From positions 415,574 to 475,573 of the forward strand of contig CAJNDS010002273.1 in assembly GCA_905221605.1 (NCBI GenBank): a DNA stretch of 60,000 nucleotides. Reading direction: 5' to 3'. This stretch comes from Symbiodinium natans (lineage: Eukaryota; Sar; Dinophyceae; Suessiales; Symbiodiniaceae). Every line of letters starts with the position of its first letter. Position 1 is the stretch's first letter. Below the pieces are notes generated by a model, which did not search any database, was not told where the DNA came from, and saw only the letters and a list, made by a program, of their open reading frames with translations. This document shows, one piece after another, positions 1 to 11,061 of this stretch. The translations under genes were made by a program, and so were the position numbers.

Positions 1-380
1 TGACAGCTTCGCAGTTCGCAAGCCCAGAAATCAAAAAAAGCGATGACAGTTTCGAGGATGGGCGAGCGCGGCCACGCCCGCGTCTAGGCCAGAGCGCGAT
101 TCTCGCCCAATATGCGAGCAGGCCTCAAGAAAAAACTTTCCGCAGCGCACCAACTTCTCTAACTTCATGGGATGCTGCCTCAAACAAAGCCAGGCAACTC
201 AGGCAGAAGCGGCCCAGGAGCGACCTTCTGGGGACTGGGGGAGGGGGCGGGCGACTACGATTGTTTAGTACTCCACTCTCTCGGACCCCTTCATCACCCT
301 GCGTTTGGGCCCGGCTGCCGAGGCGGCATGCGAAAGCGTTTGTATGTATAATGGGGCTTCTGTTCTTCCCAGCACTCTGG

Positions 381-522
381 AACCTAAACCCTATAAACCC
401 TATGAACCCCATAAACCCTTTAAAACGTATAAACCCTACAAACCCTGTAAACCCTATAAACCCCTGTAAACCCCTATAAACCCTAAAAACCCTATAAACC
501 CTACACACCCTAAACCCAACCA
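381..522. repeat. Degenerate telomere-like array, CCCTATAAA-type units
   Basis: Units of 7-12 bp alternate between CCCTATAAA, CCCTGTAAA and CCCTAAA. The array is related to the canonical CCCTAAA blocks elsewhere in the window but is dominated by a TA-insertion variant. It has no coding potential; the open frames across it merely read the repeat. Confidence 0.9.
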
Positions 523-560
523 CCCCCCGCCAGAACTGGCCGGAGAGTTTGTTCCTGAAA

Positions 561-562
561 CC

Positions 563-622
<60 letters not shown>

Positions 623-628
623 ACCCTA
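561..628. repeat. Homogeneous CCCTCAA array
   Basis: About ten copies of the 7-bp variant CCCTCAA, almost perfectly uniform. This differs from the neighbouring CCCTATAAA block and from the canonical CCCTAAA arrays, which points to local amplification of a variant unit. Confidence 0.92.
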
Positions 629-1139
629 AGAGATTTTCTCCTTATTGGGATCCATGGCCTGCCCTCGCCCCAGCGGCGCCACAAGGCAGCCTCGGCTCGC
701 TAAGCCACGAAGAGAGAACGGAATGGAACAGAAGGGAATCAAGAATAGAAGATTGAAAAGGGAAAAAACATGAGAACCTGTAGCAGAATGTAACATGAAC
801 ACAAAACCAGATGCGTAAGATACATCGCATGACGGACCCTTCCATCAACTCCCCCCAGCGTGATCCTCTGTAGCAGAGCCACCAAGGACCAGAGATGCCA
901 GAAAGCCTCAGTCTCACAAGGACTCCCAGCAAGCTTGAATCTGCCAAAAAACCTCCAAATGCCCTGGATCCTGGGAACTTTTGGGCTTGGAGGGTGCCCT
1001 CAGGGTGCCCACACGGGGCCTGCGAGAAGCCAGCGCCAAAGCCCGTGGGGGAGCGTCCAGCGGAAGCTGTCTGGAGGCAACTGCCTCCAGGGAGGCAGTG
1101 GGACTGTGCTCTGGAGTGAGGAGATCTCGCAAGTCTTAC

Positions 1140-1217
1140 TTGTAACAAGGTTGCGGCCTGAGGAAGGGCTTGAGAGTCGCCCAGGTCAGCAAGTAGGTCC
1201 CAAGTTGCCCCATCCAT
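1140..1217 (-). CDS. Short coding exon with GTAAGA donor, unassigned
   Basis: A 26-codon open stretch beginning with ATG at 1217 (MDGATWDLLADLGDSQALPQ and onward to TLLQ) ends at a strong donor, GTAAGACTTG, immediately after base 1140. The amino-acid mix and GC-rich third positions look coding. No family is recognised. Downstream on the minus strand (to about 640) the frames stay open, but I could not choose exon borders. Confidence 0.4.
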
Positions 1218-1333
1218 AAGCGGCTCAGCCTTGGAGGACCGATAAGTGCAGTGGTGCTCGGGTGCGCCTTTTGTAGACCACTCCTATATGCATACTATTG
1301 TACAATATATCCTCTATCGTATATCATAGATTC

Positions 1334-1668
1334 TAATCCGAGCACCTGTTTAATTAATGCCCCCCACATTTAAAGACATGTTTTTTCGTCCGGAAGCCCG
1401 CCGGAAGACTACTTTCCATTAGGGGGGTTTTCGTATGGGGAAAACCCACCACATTTAAAGAAGATGTTTTCGGGGGAGTTCCAAAATCTGTCGGCAGGCT
1501 TCTTGTTTGGCTTGCTGAGCTGCGGAGCTACAGCACCTCTCGGATCTGCGGCCTACTGTTTTTAATAGAGAATCAATACAGGGCCATGGTCCAACTATTG
1601 CGGAACCCTGCCTTTCTTATTGTGGCGGGGAGGGGCGGGGGGCCCCAATTAAACAGGTGCTCGGATTA
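1334..1668. mobile_element. MITE with ~22-bp terminal inverted repeats and TA ends
   Basis: The left end TAATCCGAGCACCTGTTTAA (1334 on) and the right end, which is its reverse complement (ending TCGGATTA at 1668), match over about 22 bp; both then run into C-rich/G-rich blocks. Each end begins with TA, as in Tc1/mariner-type target duplications. Inside are two direct copies of CACATTTAAAGA-type sequence (about 1375 and 1450). The element is 335 bp long and has no coding frame, so it is non-autonomous. Confidence 0.75.
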
Positions 1669-1683
1669 TGTAGTTTGCAACAT

Positions 1684-1760
1684 GATATACATATATATAT
1701 ATATATATGTATGTATGTATGTATATGCATTATTGTATGTTATAACATAGTATAAATGTT
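1684..1760. repeat. AT/TATG microsatellite
   Basis: ATATAT and GTATGTATG-type simple repeat just right of the MITE. Nothing else is seen between here and the next array at 1978. Confidence 0.8.
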
Positions 1761-1977
1761 ATGCAATATCTATTGTGTTTGAATCCGTGCTTGGCCGACA
1801 TCTAATATCATATGGAGTATACTATAGTATCAGCGGAGGAGCAATTGATCTTCAGGCAGTAGGTAAGCAGCAAAACGTCCGCAGAACGAGTACCAGCCAT
1901 AAGTCAGGAGCCTTGGAAGAGGTGCACCCGGTGCACCAAATTGTGTGCAGGCTCACCCCTCAGTACACCGCTCACTA

Positions 1978-2126
1978 TAAACCTAAACCCTAAACCCAAA
2001 CCCCTAAACCCTAAACCCTAAACCCTAAACCCTAAACCCTAAACCCTAAACCCTAAACCTTAGACCCTAGACCCTAAACCCTAAACCCTAAACCCTAAAC
2101 CCTAAACCCTAAACCCTAAACCCTAG
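1978..2126. repeat. Telomere-like CCCTAAA array
   Basis: About 20 near-perfect CCCTAAA units with a few CCCTAGA variants. It is an interstitial array with unique sequence on both sides, so it is not a chromosome end. Shorter blocks follow at 2426-2460 and 2599-2670. Confidence 0.95.
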
Positions 2127-2130
2127 CCCA

Positions 2131-3870
2131 GAACAGCACAGTCTTGTGAGCTTAGCTGCACGGTGACCCATGTCTCGAGAGCTTCCCAGGGAACTTCGCC
2201 CTCGGCCAGTGTCCAAGGTGGCCTGCGGTCAAGGTGTTGTAACAGTTGGGTCGGGGATCGGCATCGTCGGCCGCATCCCTGCAAGTTCTTAACATTTCAA
2301 GATTTCAGCTCGTGTGCAAGGGAGGCTCTTGCTGACTCCTGGCAGGGACGGCAAGGCTGCCGCCGTGCGGCGACTCTCAAGAAAGATTCCGGTGAGAAGG
2401 CTAAAACAAGTTAAACGCTTTTTGACCCTAAACCCTGAACCCTGAACCCTAAACCCCAAACTCAACAGCCTAGAACATCCCGAGCTCTTGGGGGAACCTT
2501 CGAGGCCGGCAGCCGGAGGCCATCTTCCATGGGTCTTGAAGCACTTCGGGTTTCCCGAAACCAGGGGGGTGGGGAGGGGAAACCTGTATTCCATGGTTAC
2601 CCTAAACCCTAAACCCTGAAACCCTGAAACCCTAAACCCTGAAACCCTAAACCCTAAACCCTAAACCCCTTGTTTGTTGGTAACTTCGCGCGTGTCGGCT
2701 TGCAGGTCGTCATGCTTCGGCGGCAGCGACATGTTATGCAGCGTATCCGTTGTGGCGCCTTGTAAGGAGGTGGGGAAGCTTCGAAAAGCATGCTCACTTC
2801 GAGCCAACCACGGACACAGGCAGAATGCACTAAACCCTAAACCCTTTTTTGCAACTGGGCTGGGGACTAGCCAGTCTAGTCCAAGGCTGAGCGCGGGACT
2901 CAGCCTGATGCCCGTGAGGGTTGTCCAGCATGGCAACGCACATGGAGTGGTGCACCCTTGGACAAGCGGGTGCAGTGGAGGACTACCAATCGCGCAGATG
3001 ATGATCAGTGGGCACAGATCTTGCCCCTCTCTCCTCTTTTGCCTAGACAAGGAAAACGTCTTCCTTGCTCTGTCTTCTCATCAAGGATTCTTGGCACGTG
3101 GGCATCTCTGATGTGTTGCCAGGACCTCCCAAACCCACCATGAAAGCATGCGGAAACTGTGCAACGGGCAAAGGAAGAATAAAGCCAACAGGCCTTCTTT
3201 GAACGATGACGCACGAGTGCCTGCAGTGCCTTCCCCCCATGCGCCCCACGAGGCCCATTGGGGGCACCTGAAGCGTCAACCGCCTCGAGAAGCTAAACAC
3301 GGCCCTTTAATCTCTCTGCCGCAATCCGCTCGGTCAGAAACTTGCACTCTTCATTGGTATAGAAATTTGGCAGTCGTTAGTGTTTCCACGTCCTTGGATG
3401 TCGCACCCAGGACCCATTTCTTCCACAGATGATGGACAGAAACACGTGAACTCCCGCGCAACCCGGACCGCCCAGAAGTAAGGCAGCACAGAAGTGCAGC
3501 GATCCCGCGGTCAAAGAGCGCAGGGCCATCCACAATTGAACCGCAGCATCCCTTGCGTTTCGCAAAAACCGAATGCAGCAGGCAATATATCTTATTTCTG
3601 CGGATCCCTGGCAGTAGTAACCACAGAACCAGAAACGACTTTCGTGACAACATGCTCACCCTCAGGGCCTCGTAGCCACATGTACTGAGCCAAATGGCCC
3701 TTGAGCCCCAAAACTCCAACCCCTAAACACCAACCCAGATTGCTCAAGATGGACGCAAGAGACAAAAGTTGGAAACAAAGGGAAAGGAATCCGAGGCAAG
3801 CGCCCTGTGGCGACCTGTTTCCAAGCACAACAGCAAGCAGCCAAGAACATCCCTGGAACCATCTCATCTG
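2131..3870. other. Region without a confident gene
   Basis: Frames are open on both strands (for example 2661-3111 and 3592-3867), but none shows a recognisable domain. A plus-strand stretch near 2195-2230 reads VSKVACGQG, reminiscent of an RCC1 repeat, but it is isolated. A short CCCTAAA block at 2830-2848 is followed by TTTTTTGCAACTGGG, one of the conserved array leaders. Confidence 0.5.
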
Positions 3871-4070
3871 AGTGTAGGGTTTAGGGTGTAGGGTTTGGGG
3901 TTTAGGGAGGTTTGCGTTTAGGACTCACCAAACTACTGGTTAGAAATCAAACCAGAGTCGTCACCCACCCCCGCCTCTACCCCTATCTACCCCTACTACC
4001 CCCCCCCCCGCCCCCCTCGCCCTCAGTGGGCAGCTGAACCCTGTTCCTGCGGCACCTTCAGCCCCTCAAT

Positions 4071-4116
4071 AACCCTAAACCCTAAACCCTAAACCCTAAA
4101 CCCTAAGCCCTAAGCC
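4071..4116. repeat. Telomere-like CCCTAAA array
   Basis: Six or so CCCTAAA units with a CCCTAAG variant at the right end. A second short array lies at 4460-4497 and a TTTAGGG-oriented block at 3873-3908. Confidence 0.9.
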
Positions 4117-4244
4117 CCTCAATCTTTAACAGCATCTCAAGGAGCCTGGGTGAGCGTGTAGTTTCGACCACCTCAAAGCGACACCGAGAACACACAGGTT
4201 TTCAGAGTCTGCGCTGTCCGAATGCTAGAGGTACATGTGCGTAT

Positions 4245-4370
4245 ATCCGTGCATGTATTTATGTATATGTATTTATGTATATGTATTTATGTATATGTAT
4301 TTATGTATATGTATATACATGATACCATATATGTATATGAATACATATATGGTATATGTATACATGTATG
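4245..4370. repeat. TATG/TTTATG microsatellite
   Basis: Repeats of ATTTATGTATATGT followed by ATATATGGTATATG. The open frames through this stretch (Y, V, I, C, M only) are simple-repeat translations. Confidence 0.85.
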
Positions 4371-4838
4371 CGGCTCCTTCCTCAGCATGGGCGTGAGATC
4401 TTTGACGCACAGCAACTACAGTAAACGAAAAGCCTGTGACGCAGTCTGGTCACAACTTTCCCTAAACCCTAAACCCTAAACCCTAAACCCTAAACCTTGC
4501 TGAGGACAATTCCTTTTATCAAGTTTTCACCGCTTGGAACGCGAGACTTCCCTGCACGCTTCTGGCAGGCAGCCCTTCTGGCAGGAGCCACTCCAGTGTA
4601 CCCCTTGACACATGTTGCACATGTCGCTCATAGACCAGTCAAAATGGCATCCGCCGGCCCTATAAGCTAACAGTCCCCCCCTTCTACTGGGAAGAACCCA
4701 AGAAAAACGAAGCTGCTTGGAAGCTTGTGTAGCAACGAACCAAAAAAACAAACGGCACGGCGTGCCACCAGTCTCCAGCTTGGTCCAGAGCCGCAAGCTT
4801 GATGACATGCGCAACCTAGCTACCCAGGTTTGCCACTC

Positions 4839-5489
4839 TCAGCGTCTGCGTCGGGAGCGCGAACGGGAGTCGCTCGAGTCTCCTTGAGAAGGGAGCAACA
4901 GCTACCGATCACTGACCCCCCCCCCCCAAAAAAAAAAAAAAACATGAAGCACAAGGATCAGGCTTGGAAATGCGAAAACTGAGCGAGCAGCAAAACAAAG
5001 ATACAGGCCAGTTGGTTCCGATGACCAGCTGTCCCATTTCTACAGGTCTAGCGGCTGACGTGTCGACCCACCTGTCTCTGGAGCTAGGAGGGTCCCTGGC
5101 CCAAGTCCTAGGGAGCCTGGAGCCGTGAGGCTTGAAAAGGGTCCCCACTCATATGGCTTTCTGATGCTAATTCAAAAAATGTCAACTTCTGGGACGGGGT
5201 GTAAGAGGCGGTGCTGTTATGCTTTTCATCAAACCTCAACCGACGTTTCTCTGAGCCGGGGCACGTCGTCGCCGCCTACGGTCGTCATCGTCATCTCGGC
5301 GGCTGCGGTCACCTTAAGGGTTTTGTTCCAGCTAGTGTGCCTGAAGGGGCTGCGACTCTGACAACCCACAAACCCAGGTCAGACTCCTAAGACCATGTCC
5401 ACATCGCTGGCACCTAACTTAGGCAGCTGCGGCTCACGAAGTGATGCACTGCCAGTCTCATCAAATAAATCGGCAATGACAAGCTTCGA

Positions 5490-5526
<37 letters not shown>

Positions 5527-6292
5527 GCATGGCATAGCTTCCCACCTCTCGCTTCAACAGCCGTTCACCCTCCCAGACACCAGATCAACTCGTGGCAAGC
5601 AGCGATCGCGGCGGTCGCGATCATCCCGGCCCCGACGATCGAAATCCTGGCTGTTCAAAGTGCAAACGTCCCGTACACGCTCAGGACCTTCTATTCGGGG
5701 AGGTCAGGGACAGGCTGGTGCGATGCGACGTGTTCGCAAGGACGCAGCATGTTGTGCACTTTTCAAGCACAGAGACACCAGGCTATCGAATGGCTCGCCC
5801 AATGCGGTCTGGAGGCATCATAGCGACGCCCAGAGCCCCCCCCGGAAGAGGAGGGTCCTGACAAGGTGCCGAATGGGTAAGCTGTCTGAATGGGCGTTCT
5901 AAGCGCATTTGCGTCAGATCGAGCTTTGGGCTCAAGGATCCTGTCCTTAACTCTCACAACCGACACCTTGCCTGACTTTCAGGCAGTTACCTGGCCCCGG
6001 GCCTCCAGAAGGCACTACAAGGTAGCTGCACTCTATTCAGCAATCGGCTTCTGCCTCCTTCATGGAGGAAGCGACATGAATCTCCGCGATCACACCGCCC
6101 TCGCTTGAAGTCTCCGCAGATTTCCTCCCGGGAACACGAGAGTTGCCGCAAGGAAGTAGGTGCCTTAAGAGTGCGCTGATGATGTACACGGCTTCGCTGT
6201 GCTTCGCTCTCGGCTTCGCTCGGCTCGCCAAACCCCCCAGAAGCCTTGAAACCGGGCTTTCCTTTCTTGGGACCTGGGCCACTGAAAGCCAC
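4839..6292 (-). CDS. CCCH zinc-finger / RS-rich protein, multi-exon
   Basis: Several exons share one theme. Near 6134-6056 the frame reads EICGDFKRGRCDRGDSCRFL followed by HE, a C-x7-C-x5-C-x3-H zinc finger of the RNA-binding CCCH class. An exon starting at 5646 after a CAG acceptor reads DFDRRGRDDRDRRDR. Another, about 5315-5240, reads DRSRRDDDDDRRRRRR. The last begins about 4882 after AAG, reads DSSDSRSRSRRRR and stops at TGA (4839-4841). A Gly/Lys-rich stretch at 6292-6200 (GPGPKKGKPGFKAS) may be the 5' part. CCCH plus RS/RD tails are typical of splicing or mRNA-binding factors, in the style of U2AF35 or ZRSR proteins; no RRM is seen. The exon order is consistent, but splice joints were not all resolved. 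Confidence 0.55.
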
Positions 6293-6471
6293 TGGCAGCC
6301 ATCATCAAGCGGCGTGTCGTGTCGTCTTTGCATGACCCAATTTACATACAGAGTCTGCCAAAGGACAGTGGGGCTCCACATCAATCCACAGGAGACAAAG
6401 AGTTCGAGAAATCGTGGACACCTCCCGAGGGCCCGGCAGTCGCGAGAGATGTGGCCAAACTCTCCTGGGCA

Positions 6472-6506
6472 ACTAAACCCTACACCCTAAACCCTAAACC
6501 CTAAAC
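6472..6506. repeat. Short telomere-like array
   Basis: Four or five CCCTAAA units. Between 6510 and 7170 frames are open on both strands without a recognisable domain; a minus frame near 6690 has a lone CYTCG pair but no complete zinc knuckle. Confidence 0.85.
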
Positions 6507-7170
6507 AGCATTCGCAGATGACTCGAGACACGAGGCAAGCATGGATTAACCTCTCCGCTGCCATTCTTGCCTGAACACGAAAGTCCGAAGGCGTTCGGAA
6601 CAGGAAAGACTGACAAGTAGCCAGGAATGTGCAATCGTCCCTTGGAGTACCTTGGAGTAATTTGGTCCAAAGCTCCACAAGTGTAACACTCCCCCATGCT
6701 GCCGCGCTGGCACCACAGGCAGAGGGGAGCAGCCCTTCGCAAGGGCACTTGAGCCGATATGAGCCAACAAATCACCGAAAACGCCCAAAAGTGAAGTCCA
6801 GGAATGTCAGGGGAGGGGCAACAAAGGACACCAAGAAGCTTTGGAATCAGGATCAGCACCTCTCTAGTGCTTCATGTGACTCAAATCTCAGCCGGAATCA
6901 TTATTCTCAGCTCCTGAAAAAACACCAAGAATTGAAACCTCGCAGCTTCTGCCTAAGCTGGCAAGGCCCTGGCGGCGCTCGCGCATGTCCTGCAGCTCTG
7001 GAATCTGTAATCGCCACGGCCTGAAGCTTTCAAAAGCGGAAAGACTTCACTGGGGAAACTGCGATGTCGTAAGAACACATATGTGGATTTATAATGATTT
7101 ATATATAGTGCCCAGATAGCGATTACTGCATTGTGTATTTACACACACACACACACAGATCCTTGCCGCA

Positions 7171-8744
7171 CTAGGCCCCAGGCATATCTATGACGGGCGA
7201 GGCATTGGGCAAGCCTAGCTGGCCACGATCGTTCTTACCTGGGGCTCGGCGGCTTCGCGGCAACTCTGAGGGGAAGGGAGAGGCTGCAAATACGTTACAC
7301 GTCTGAATGACTGGGAAACCCTGGTGAAGCAGCTCACCCGCGAAAGTGCCTCTACCAGACCCATCATCTTGCAGCAACACATCCCTGCGGCGGACTGAAG
7401 TGTTTTGAGTCTCGGCAATCTGTTCCACAATCCACTTTTGAGTGAAACGCGAACTCACTGGTACCCTGCGAGTGGGAAGTTTCATTCGCTTTATATCAGC
7501 TCCTCCTGTCTCGCCTCGCACTCGCCGGGCAAACACTTCGCCAGTGTTGGTGAGCGATGTCATCGCCCCTCACCAGACTTCAAAGCTAGGCGGGTACCTG
7601 AGCTGGATATGCCGCAAATGCGCCGAAACACAGCCGATGCTTTGGTACGCTGCGAACCCAGTCTTCCACACCTCCTACGGGCTCTACTTTGCTCGTTTAA
7701 CTTCGATCGTCAGCCTCTTGAACACTTGCCACTAGCTGGGAGATGATCTGCTTCTCCACGCCAACCTTCCACGATGCAATGTTAAAAATGCTTGCACGAA
7801 CTCAAGAACATGTGGTGAAGGTGGGGTAGAAGTTCGGGTTGTGCAGTTCGCCCTTGCCTGCCATTGCCGGTACTCGAGGAAACTTGGGTAGTTGCCAGCA
7901 GCTGCCACATCCCCTCGCTCCTGCGTGAGCCGCGTGAGCGTGGCTTCATCGCCACCATCCACAAAACTGGCTCATGGTTGGGATCGTATTAAGAATTTAA
8001 ATTTACATTCCGTATTGGGTGTAAGTACCCTTAAGAATGCAAAATGATACCCAACTATGACCAAGAAAAGATGTCAAGAGATGCTGGCTTCCTGACCCTC
8101 TGCTCTTTAGAGCACTCGCTTACCGGGGAAGACAGAGCACTGCGCACAGACACGCCACTTGATTCCGTCTCCTCGAAGAGTTGCACACGCAGCCGGAGCA
8201 TGGCATCAGCATGATAGTTGCGTAAAGCCACCTCCTGGGTTCGACTCTTGGCATCTTCAACCCTCGCAGGCGCTTCGAGCCGTCTCCCTCGCCACACACT
8301 GTGCACCCGGAGCCCGAAATGCCGACCCAGCGGCGAACTGAGAAATGTCGCGAGGGTCCACCTTCTCAATGGTCATGGGGTCGAAATCCTGGATCGAGTC
8401 CTGGGGCTGGCAAAAGCAGCCAAGGAGAAGCCTACACTGCCTACACATCCGGAGTGTGCTCTGAAAAAAGCTCCCAGTGACGTAGGCAGCCGAATCCGGG
8501 AAGCTGTCAGACACCGGGACCGCCTGCACAGGGTTAAAGGAAGCCGAGATGCCCCGTCTCACAGCCGCACAGAATGGGATCAACTGAGATCAACTTCTCA
8601 GTCTGAATCACTGGAGTGACAGAAACACACTAGAGGCCTTGATAGAGTCACCTGAATCTCGAAAAGACCTCGAGTACTGAGCCTCATCTTCACCCTGCCC
8701 CTTCTTCATCATCTTCTTGAGCGCATCGGCGATGTACTCCTCAC
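7171..8744 (-). CDS. Unassigned multi-exon gene
   Basis: At least four coding-like exons lie in one orientation. One at 8744-8669 lies between a CAG acceptor and a GTCTTT donor and reads EEYIADALKKMMKKGQGEDE. One around 8300-8150 contains RVEDAKSRTQEVALRNYHAD and LRLRVQLFEETESS. One around 7955-7760 contains TLTRLTQERGDVAAAGNYPS and FLEYRQWQARA. One around 7450-7200 contains QKWIVEQIAETQNTSVRRRD. Composition is helix-rich and soluble. I do not recognise the family. The exons could belong to more than one gene. Confidence 0.45.
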
Positions 8745-8849
8745 CTGAGAAAGAACTGTCTCACCCAGCTCAAGTTGCCATGCGTCGAAGCTCATTTCAC
8801 AGAGGCAACCTTCTTATGCTTGCAGGTACCACATACTATATAAACAGAA

Positions 8850-8850
<1 letters not shown>

Positions 8851-8884
<34 letters not shown>

Positions 8885-9100
8885 TATATATATATATCAT
8901 ACAATATAATATAATGCAATATAATACAATACAATACAATACAATATAATATAATATAATATACTATAATACAATATAATATAATATAATATAATATAAT
9001 ATAATATAATATAATATATGTATATGTATATATACAATAGATATTATACAATGTACATATATACAATAGATATTTAAAAAATACATATATATATATATAG
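8851..9100. repeat. AT-rich microsatellite block (TA and ATAAT types)
   Basis: (TA)n, then (AATAT)n with occasional C, then ATATATGT. About 250 bp of simple repeat just upstream of the gene ending near 8744; probably intergenic or intronic. Confidence 0.9.
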
Positions 9101-9210
9101 ATTGAAACATGCTATCACCGAACACGCGGGGCCCGGAGCAAAACCCCGAAAAGATGCGAAGTTGGGAGGGGCACGGGCTGCGGAGCGAGCTGTGGTTCCA
9201 GCACTGCGGC

Positions 9211-9306
9211 TTTAGGGCTTTAGGGTTTAGGGTTTAGGGTTTAGGGTTTAGGGTTTAGGGTTTAGGGTTTTGGGTTTAGGGGTTTGGGGTTTAGGGTTTA
9301 GGGTTA
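9211..9306. repeat. TTTAGGG array
   Basis: About 13 units of TTTAGGG with minor length variants, in the opposite orientation to the arrays listed above. Confidence 0.93.
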
Positions 9307-9359
9307 AACCGAACCCAAGCCCTATCTCCGCTGGTTGGTCCTGACTTGCCCTGCCTGGA

Positions 9360-9838
9360 CTAGGGTTTCAACCAGGCCACACTTACGACTCCATCCAAGC
9401 CGTTAAGCTTTCCATGTGCTCATCGCACATCTTACGCGAACACGCCAATCCTCATATCTGCATCCTTTCAGCTCAAGACAAGGCCCCTGAAGAAATCGAA
9501 CCCATCAACCAGGACACGTGATAACGAGCACCATGTCAATGTCTGACACGCATGCCAAACTAAAACACGTTAAACCAACGGCCGCCCCCCTTGCCCTTGC
9601 AGAGCACAAACCGCCCTATCTGCAACTCATCGGCCATGCAGCAGTGCCTTGCTTCTGGCAAGCTGCGGCCCATATGGTCAGGGGTTGGAGACTTCATGGA
9701 TACGGATCCAAGTCGCTTTCGTCAAAGGAGATAGTCACCACTCTCCAACCACAAACGCCTTGCTGGCAGCGCTTTGCTGAGAAGATCTCGCAACCGCGTG
9801 TCATCGCATCGCAAGGTCTGTGCCGGTTTGGTTATTAA
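9360..9838 (+). CDS. Possible coding stretch, plus strand, unassigned
   Basis: A frame from about 9370 reads QPGHTYDSIQAVKLSMCSSH and PHICILSAQDKAPEEIEPIN before a TGA at about 9509; a second frame at 9518-9838 reads YLQLIGHAAVPCFWQAAAHM. Both look coding-like, but they are the only such plus-strand evidence nearby and could be chance. From 9839 to 9960 the DNA is AT-rich simple sequence. Confidence 0.22.
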
Positions 9839-10596
9839 CACTAGTAACATTGTTAATGCTAATATTTTAGATATTATTAATATTCTGTATATTACTTACA
9901 ATTTTTATTATTCTTACTCGTAGTATTACTATTATTATTGTTATTATGATTATTATGGTTCGGTCTTCGCCACTACCACTCCCCACCCCCCTTTTTGGGG
10001 CGACAATGGCTCCAGGATTCTTGAAGAAACCGAAGAAACTGGGAGCGAGAGAGAGACTGAAGCATCGCCCAGGCACGGAGCAGTCGCCGCTTGAAGGCAG
10101 CAGGTCCATTCAGGCCGCACTCCACGAACTCTCTGGCCTCTCATATCGGGACTCCAGTTCAAGAGGGCTTCTGAATACAAGGATTGTGCCGGGTTGTGCC
10201 CATTAAGTTGGGGGGTGGGGGAGCCTGTAATTAGGATTCTCGCGCCTCGGGAATCGGGTCAATTGAGGACTGTGGGGAGACGTAAGGCTGTTTGGGGCTG
10301 GAGGAGACGGCTTGAGGAGAGGGCTGGAGAGGGACTGGCCCTCCCATCGGGTCGAAAAAACGATGTCGGTCGGGACGGTTCTGGCATGTGTTTGGGGCAT
10401 CCCGAAATTTTACCCATCTGAACCGCCCGCAACCTTCAAAACTTCCCGCAAAGCTTCCTACACAAAGAACGCGCAGACCCAGACCTAGACACATGGACCT
10501 CTCTACTGTCTACGGCGACTCAAAAACCTTGTATACACTACGAGTACCCTCGCCCCAGTGGCCCGGCTCAGTCCTTGAAGCCCCTTTTGAGTGCTG

Positions 10597-10741
10597 CCCT
10601 AAACCCTAAACCTGAACCCTAAACCCTAAACCCAAAACCCAAAACCCAAAACCCTAAACCCCAACTAAACCCTAAACCCCAAACCCCAAACCCTAAACCC
10701 CAAACCCTAAACCCTAAACCCCAAACCCTAAACCCTAAACC
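10597..10741. repeat. Telomere-like array at an exon border
   Basis: About 20 units of CCCTAAA with CCCAAAA and CCCCAAA variants. On the minus strand the coding exon at 10742-10855 runs straight into this array, whose first bases (GTTTAG, or GTGGTTTAG) can serve as the splice donor. Confidence 0.93.
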
Positions 10742-10855
10742 ACCAAAAAGAGCCTGGCCCAGCACTTCGTAACGATCGCCGGAGGCGAAGCTTCGCAACT
10801 GATCCTCCTCCATGAGCTTCTCCTCACAGGTCAGTAGCTCTTGCTGCGTAAACAA
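10742..10855 (-). CDS. Coding exon ending at a telomere-like array
   Basis: The frame reads FTQQELLTCEEKLMEEDQLR then SFASGDRYEVLGQALF and ends at GGTG/GTTTAGGG. It is acidic, helix-rich and clearly coding in composition. It lies 3' of the RAP-domain stop (11062) on the same strand, so it belongs to the next gene. The family is unknown. Confidence 0.5.
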
Positions 10856-10980
10856 GGGGCCGGAAGACTTAGAATAGGTTTTTGGGGGGATGCCATTATA
10901 GTATAATAGGGGCCGGAATAATTAGAATAGGTTTTTTGTGGGGGGGGTGGTATTTTAGTATGGTATGATTATAAGTGGGA
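10855..10980. repeat. Two direct copies of a G-rich ~55-bp sequence
   Basis: AGGGGCCGGAAGACTTAGAA (10855 on) and AGGGGCCGGAATAATTAGAA (10909 on) each continue into TAGGTTTTT, a G run and TATAGTATAAT-like sequence. The layout resembles half-elements of the palindromic families described at 22060 and 47926. Confidence 0.6.
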
Positions 10981-11061
10981 CCCCAAGGGAATAATGTTAG
11001 CAATTCTTCCGAGCCCTGTAGTACACCTTCTTGATATCCTGTGCTTCAAGTCTAGTAAACT

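Noticed and set aside
2160-2300. Plus-strand VSKVACGQG as an RCC1 blade
   Set aside because: A single short match without the paired WG..GxLG motif on either side.
6600-6740. Zinc knuckle CYTCG on the minus strand
   Set aside because: The required His and third Cys are absent.
10388-10609. Plus-strand HMDLSTVYGDSKTLYTLR, similar to the animal haem peroxidase motif D-S-x-x-Y-G
   Set aside because: A single isolated motif on the strand opposite to the surrounding genes, with no other peroxidase motif; the minus strand is also coding-like (RWVKFRDAPNTCQNRPDRHR).
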